A DNA stretch of 15,125 nucleotides from an uncultured Prevotella sp. (GTDB taxonomy: Bacteria > Bacteroidota > Bacteroidia > Bacteroidales > Bacteroidaceae): positions 1 through 15,125 of the forward strand of contig CAMQBR010000050.1 in assembly GCA_946999045.1 (NCBI GenBank), read 5' to 3'. Numbering within the stretch: position 1 is the stretch's first letter; the number at the start of each line of letters is the position of its first letter. The notes under the pieces were generated by a model. The model was given only the letters and a program-made list of their open reading frames with translations, had not been told where the DNA came from and did no database searches. The position numbers and the translations under genes are program-made. Shown in pieces: positions 15,077-15,125 of the stretch.

Positions 15077-15125
15077 CTAAAACTTTTTGCCGAACGTGAT
15101 GTTGAAGAAAGTCTTCGTAAGTATT
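15077..15125 (-). CDS. 3' end of a probable outer-membrane beta-barrel protein (partial)
   Basis: The last 15 codons read ILTKTFFNITFGKKF and stop at TAG (15077-15079). Alternating hydrophobic and polar residues with a terminal phenylalanine are typical of the last strand of outer-membrane beta-barrels, which the Bam machinery recognises. The rest lies to the right of the window, so the family cannot be named. Other minus-strand frames at this edge run into the repeat, and none looks as natural. A GGGCGG repeat-end sequence overlaps the stop codon. Confidence 0.45.
   Translation of the reverse strand, partial: ILTKTFFNITFGKKF

Overview
The window is AT-rich DNA from a Bacteroidota bacterium, most likely a Prevotella-like member of the Bacteroidales. 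The evidence is the phylum-type promoter motif (TAnnTTTG at -7, sometimes with TTTG about 20 bases upstream), the lack of obvious Shine-Dalgarno sequences, and the gene content: desulfoferrodoxin, a YbiT-like ABC-F protein and an FHS-family sugar carrier beside galM and galK. The genus is inferred from general resemblance and was not tested by a search.

Layout, left to right. Positions 1-408 hold no convincing gene but contain a good leftward promoter for a gene outside the window. Positions 409-2476 (+) carry three genes: an HPr-kinase/PEPCK-like P-loop protein, a small S24/S26-type serine peptidase and a PqqD-like peptide-binding protein. This looks like part of a peptide-maturation (RiPP-like) locus, although no precursor or cyclase is visible. 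A repeat element lies between the second and third genes. Positions 2542-4189 (-) carry desulfoferrodoxin (superoxide reductase), a 51-residue two-helix membrane microprotein (3046-3201) and an RluA-family pseudouridine synthase. An unassigned AT-rich stretch follows, ending in a promoter. Positions 5084-6697 (+) encode the ABC-F ATPase. Positions 6962-10278 (+) encode the chaperone pair grpE and dnaJ, followed by folC. Positions 10691-14520 (+) form a galactose-use cluster of galM, an MFS sugar transporter and galK, with strong terminators after the transporter and after galK. The right edge holds the last 15 codons of a minus-strand gene that probably encodes an outer-membrane beta-barrel.

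The most distinctive feature is a dispersed repeat family. Four copies of about 250-300 bp (1920-2174, 4827-5070, 10281-10580, 14801-15057) and two miniature copies (3236-3305, 6803-6841) share inverted ends close to GGGCGGTTCTATAAATTA and, in three large copies, an 18-bp inner palindrome. Copies sit at or next to the stop codons of the peptidase, rluA and folC genes and near that of the right-edge gene. One end supplies the last eight codons of rluA, and one copy occupies most of the leader of the ABC-F gene. They look like non-autonomous MITE-like elements that may serve as 3'-end or leader RNA structures.

Functionally, galM, the transporter and galK should cover entry, anomer conversion and phosphorylation of galactose; galT and galE are not in the window. 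GrpE and DnaJ serve DnaK, which is elsewhere. Desulfoferrodoxin fits an anaerobe that must detoxify superoxide.
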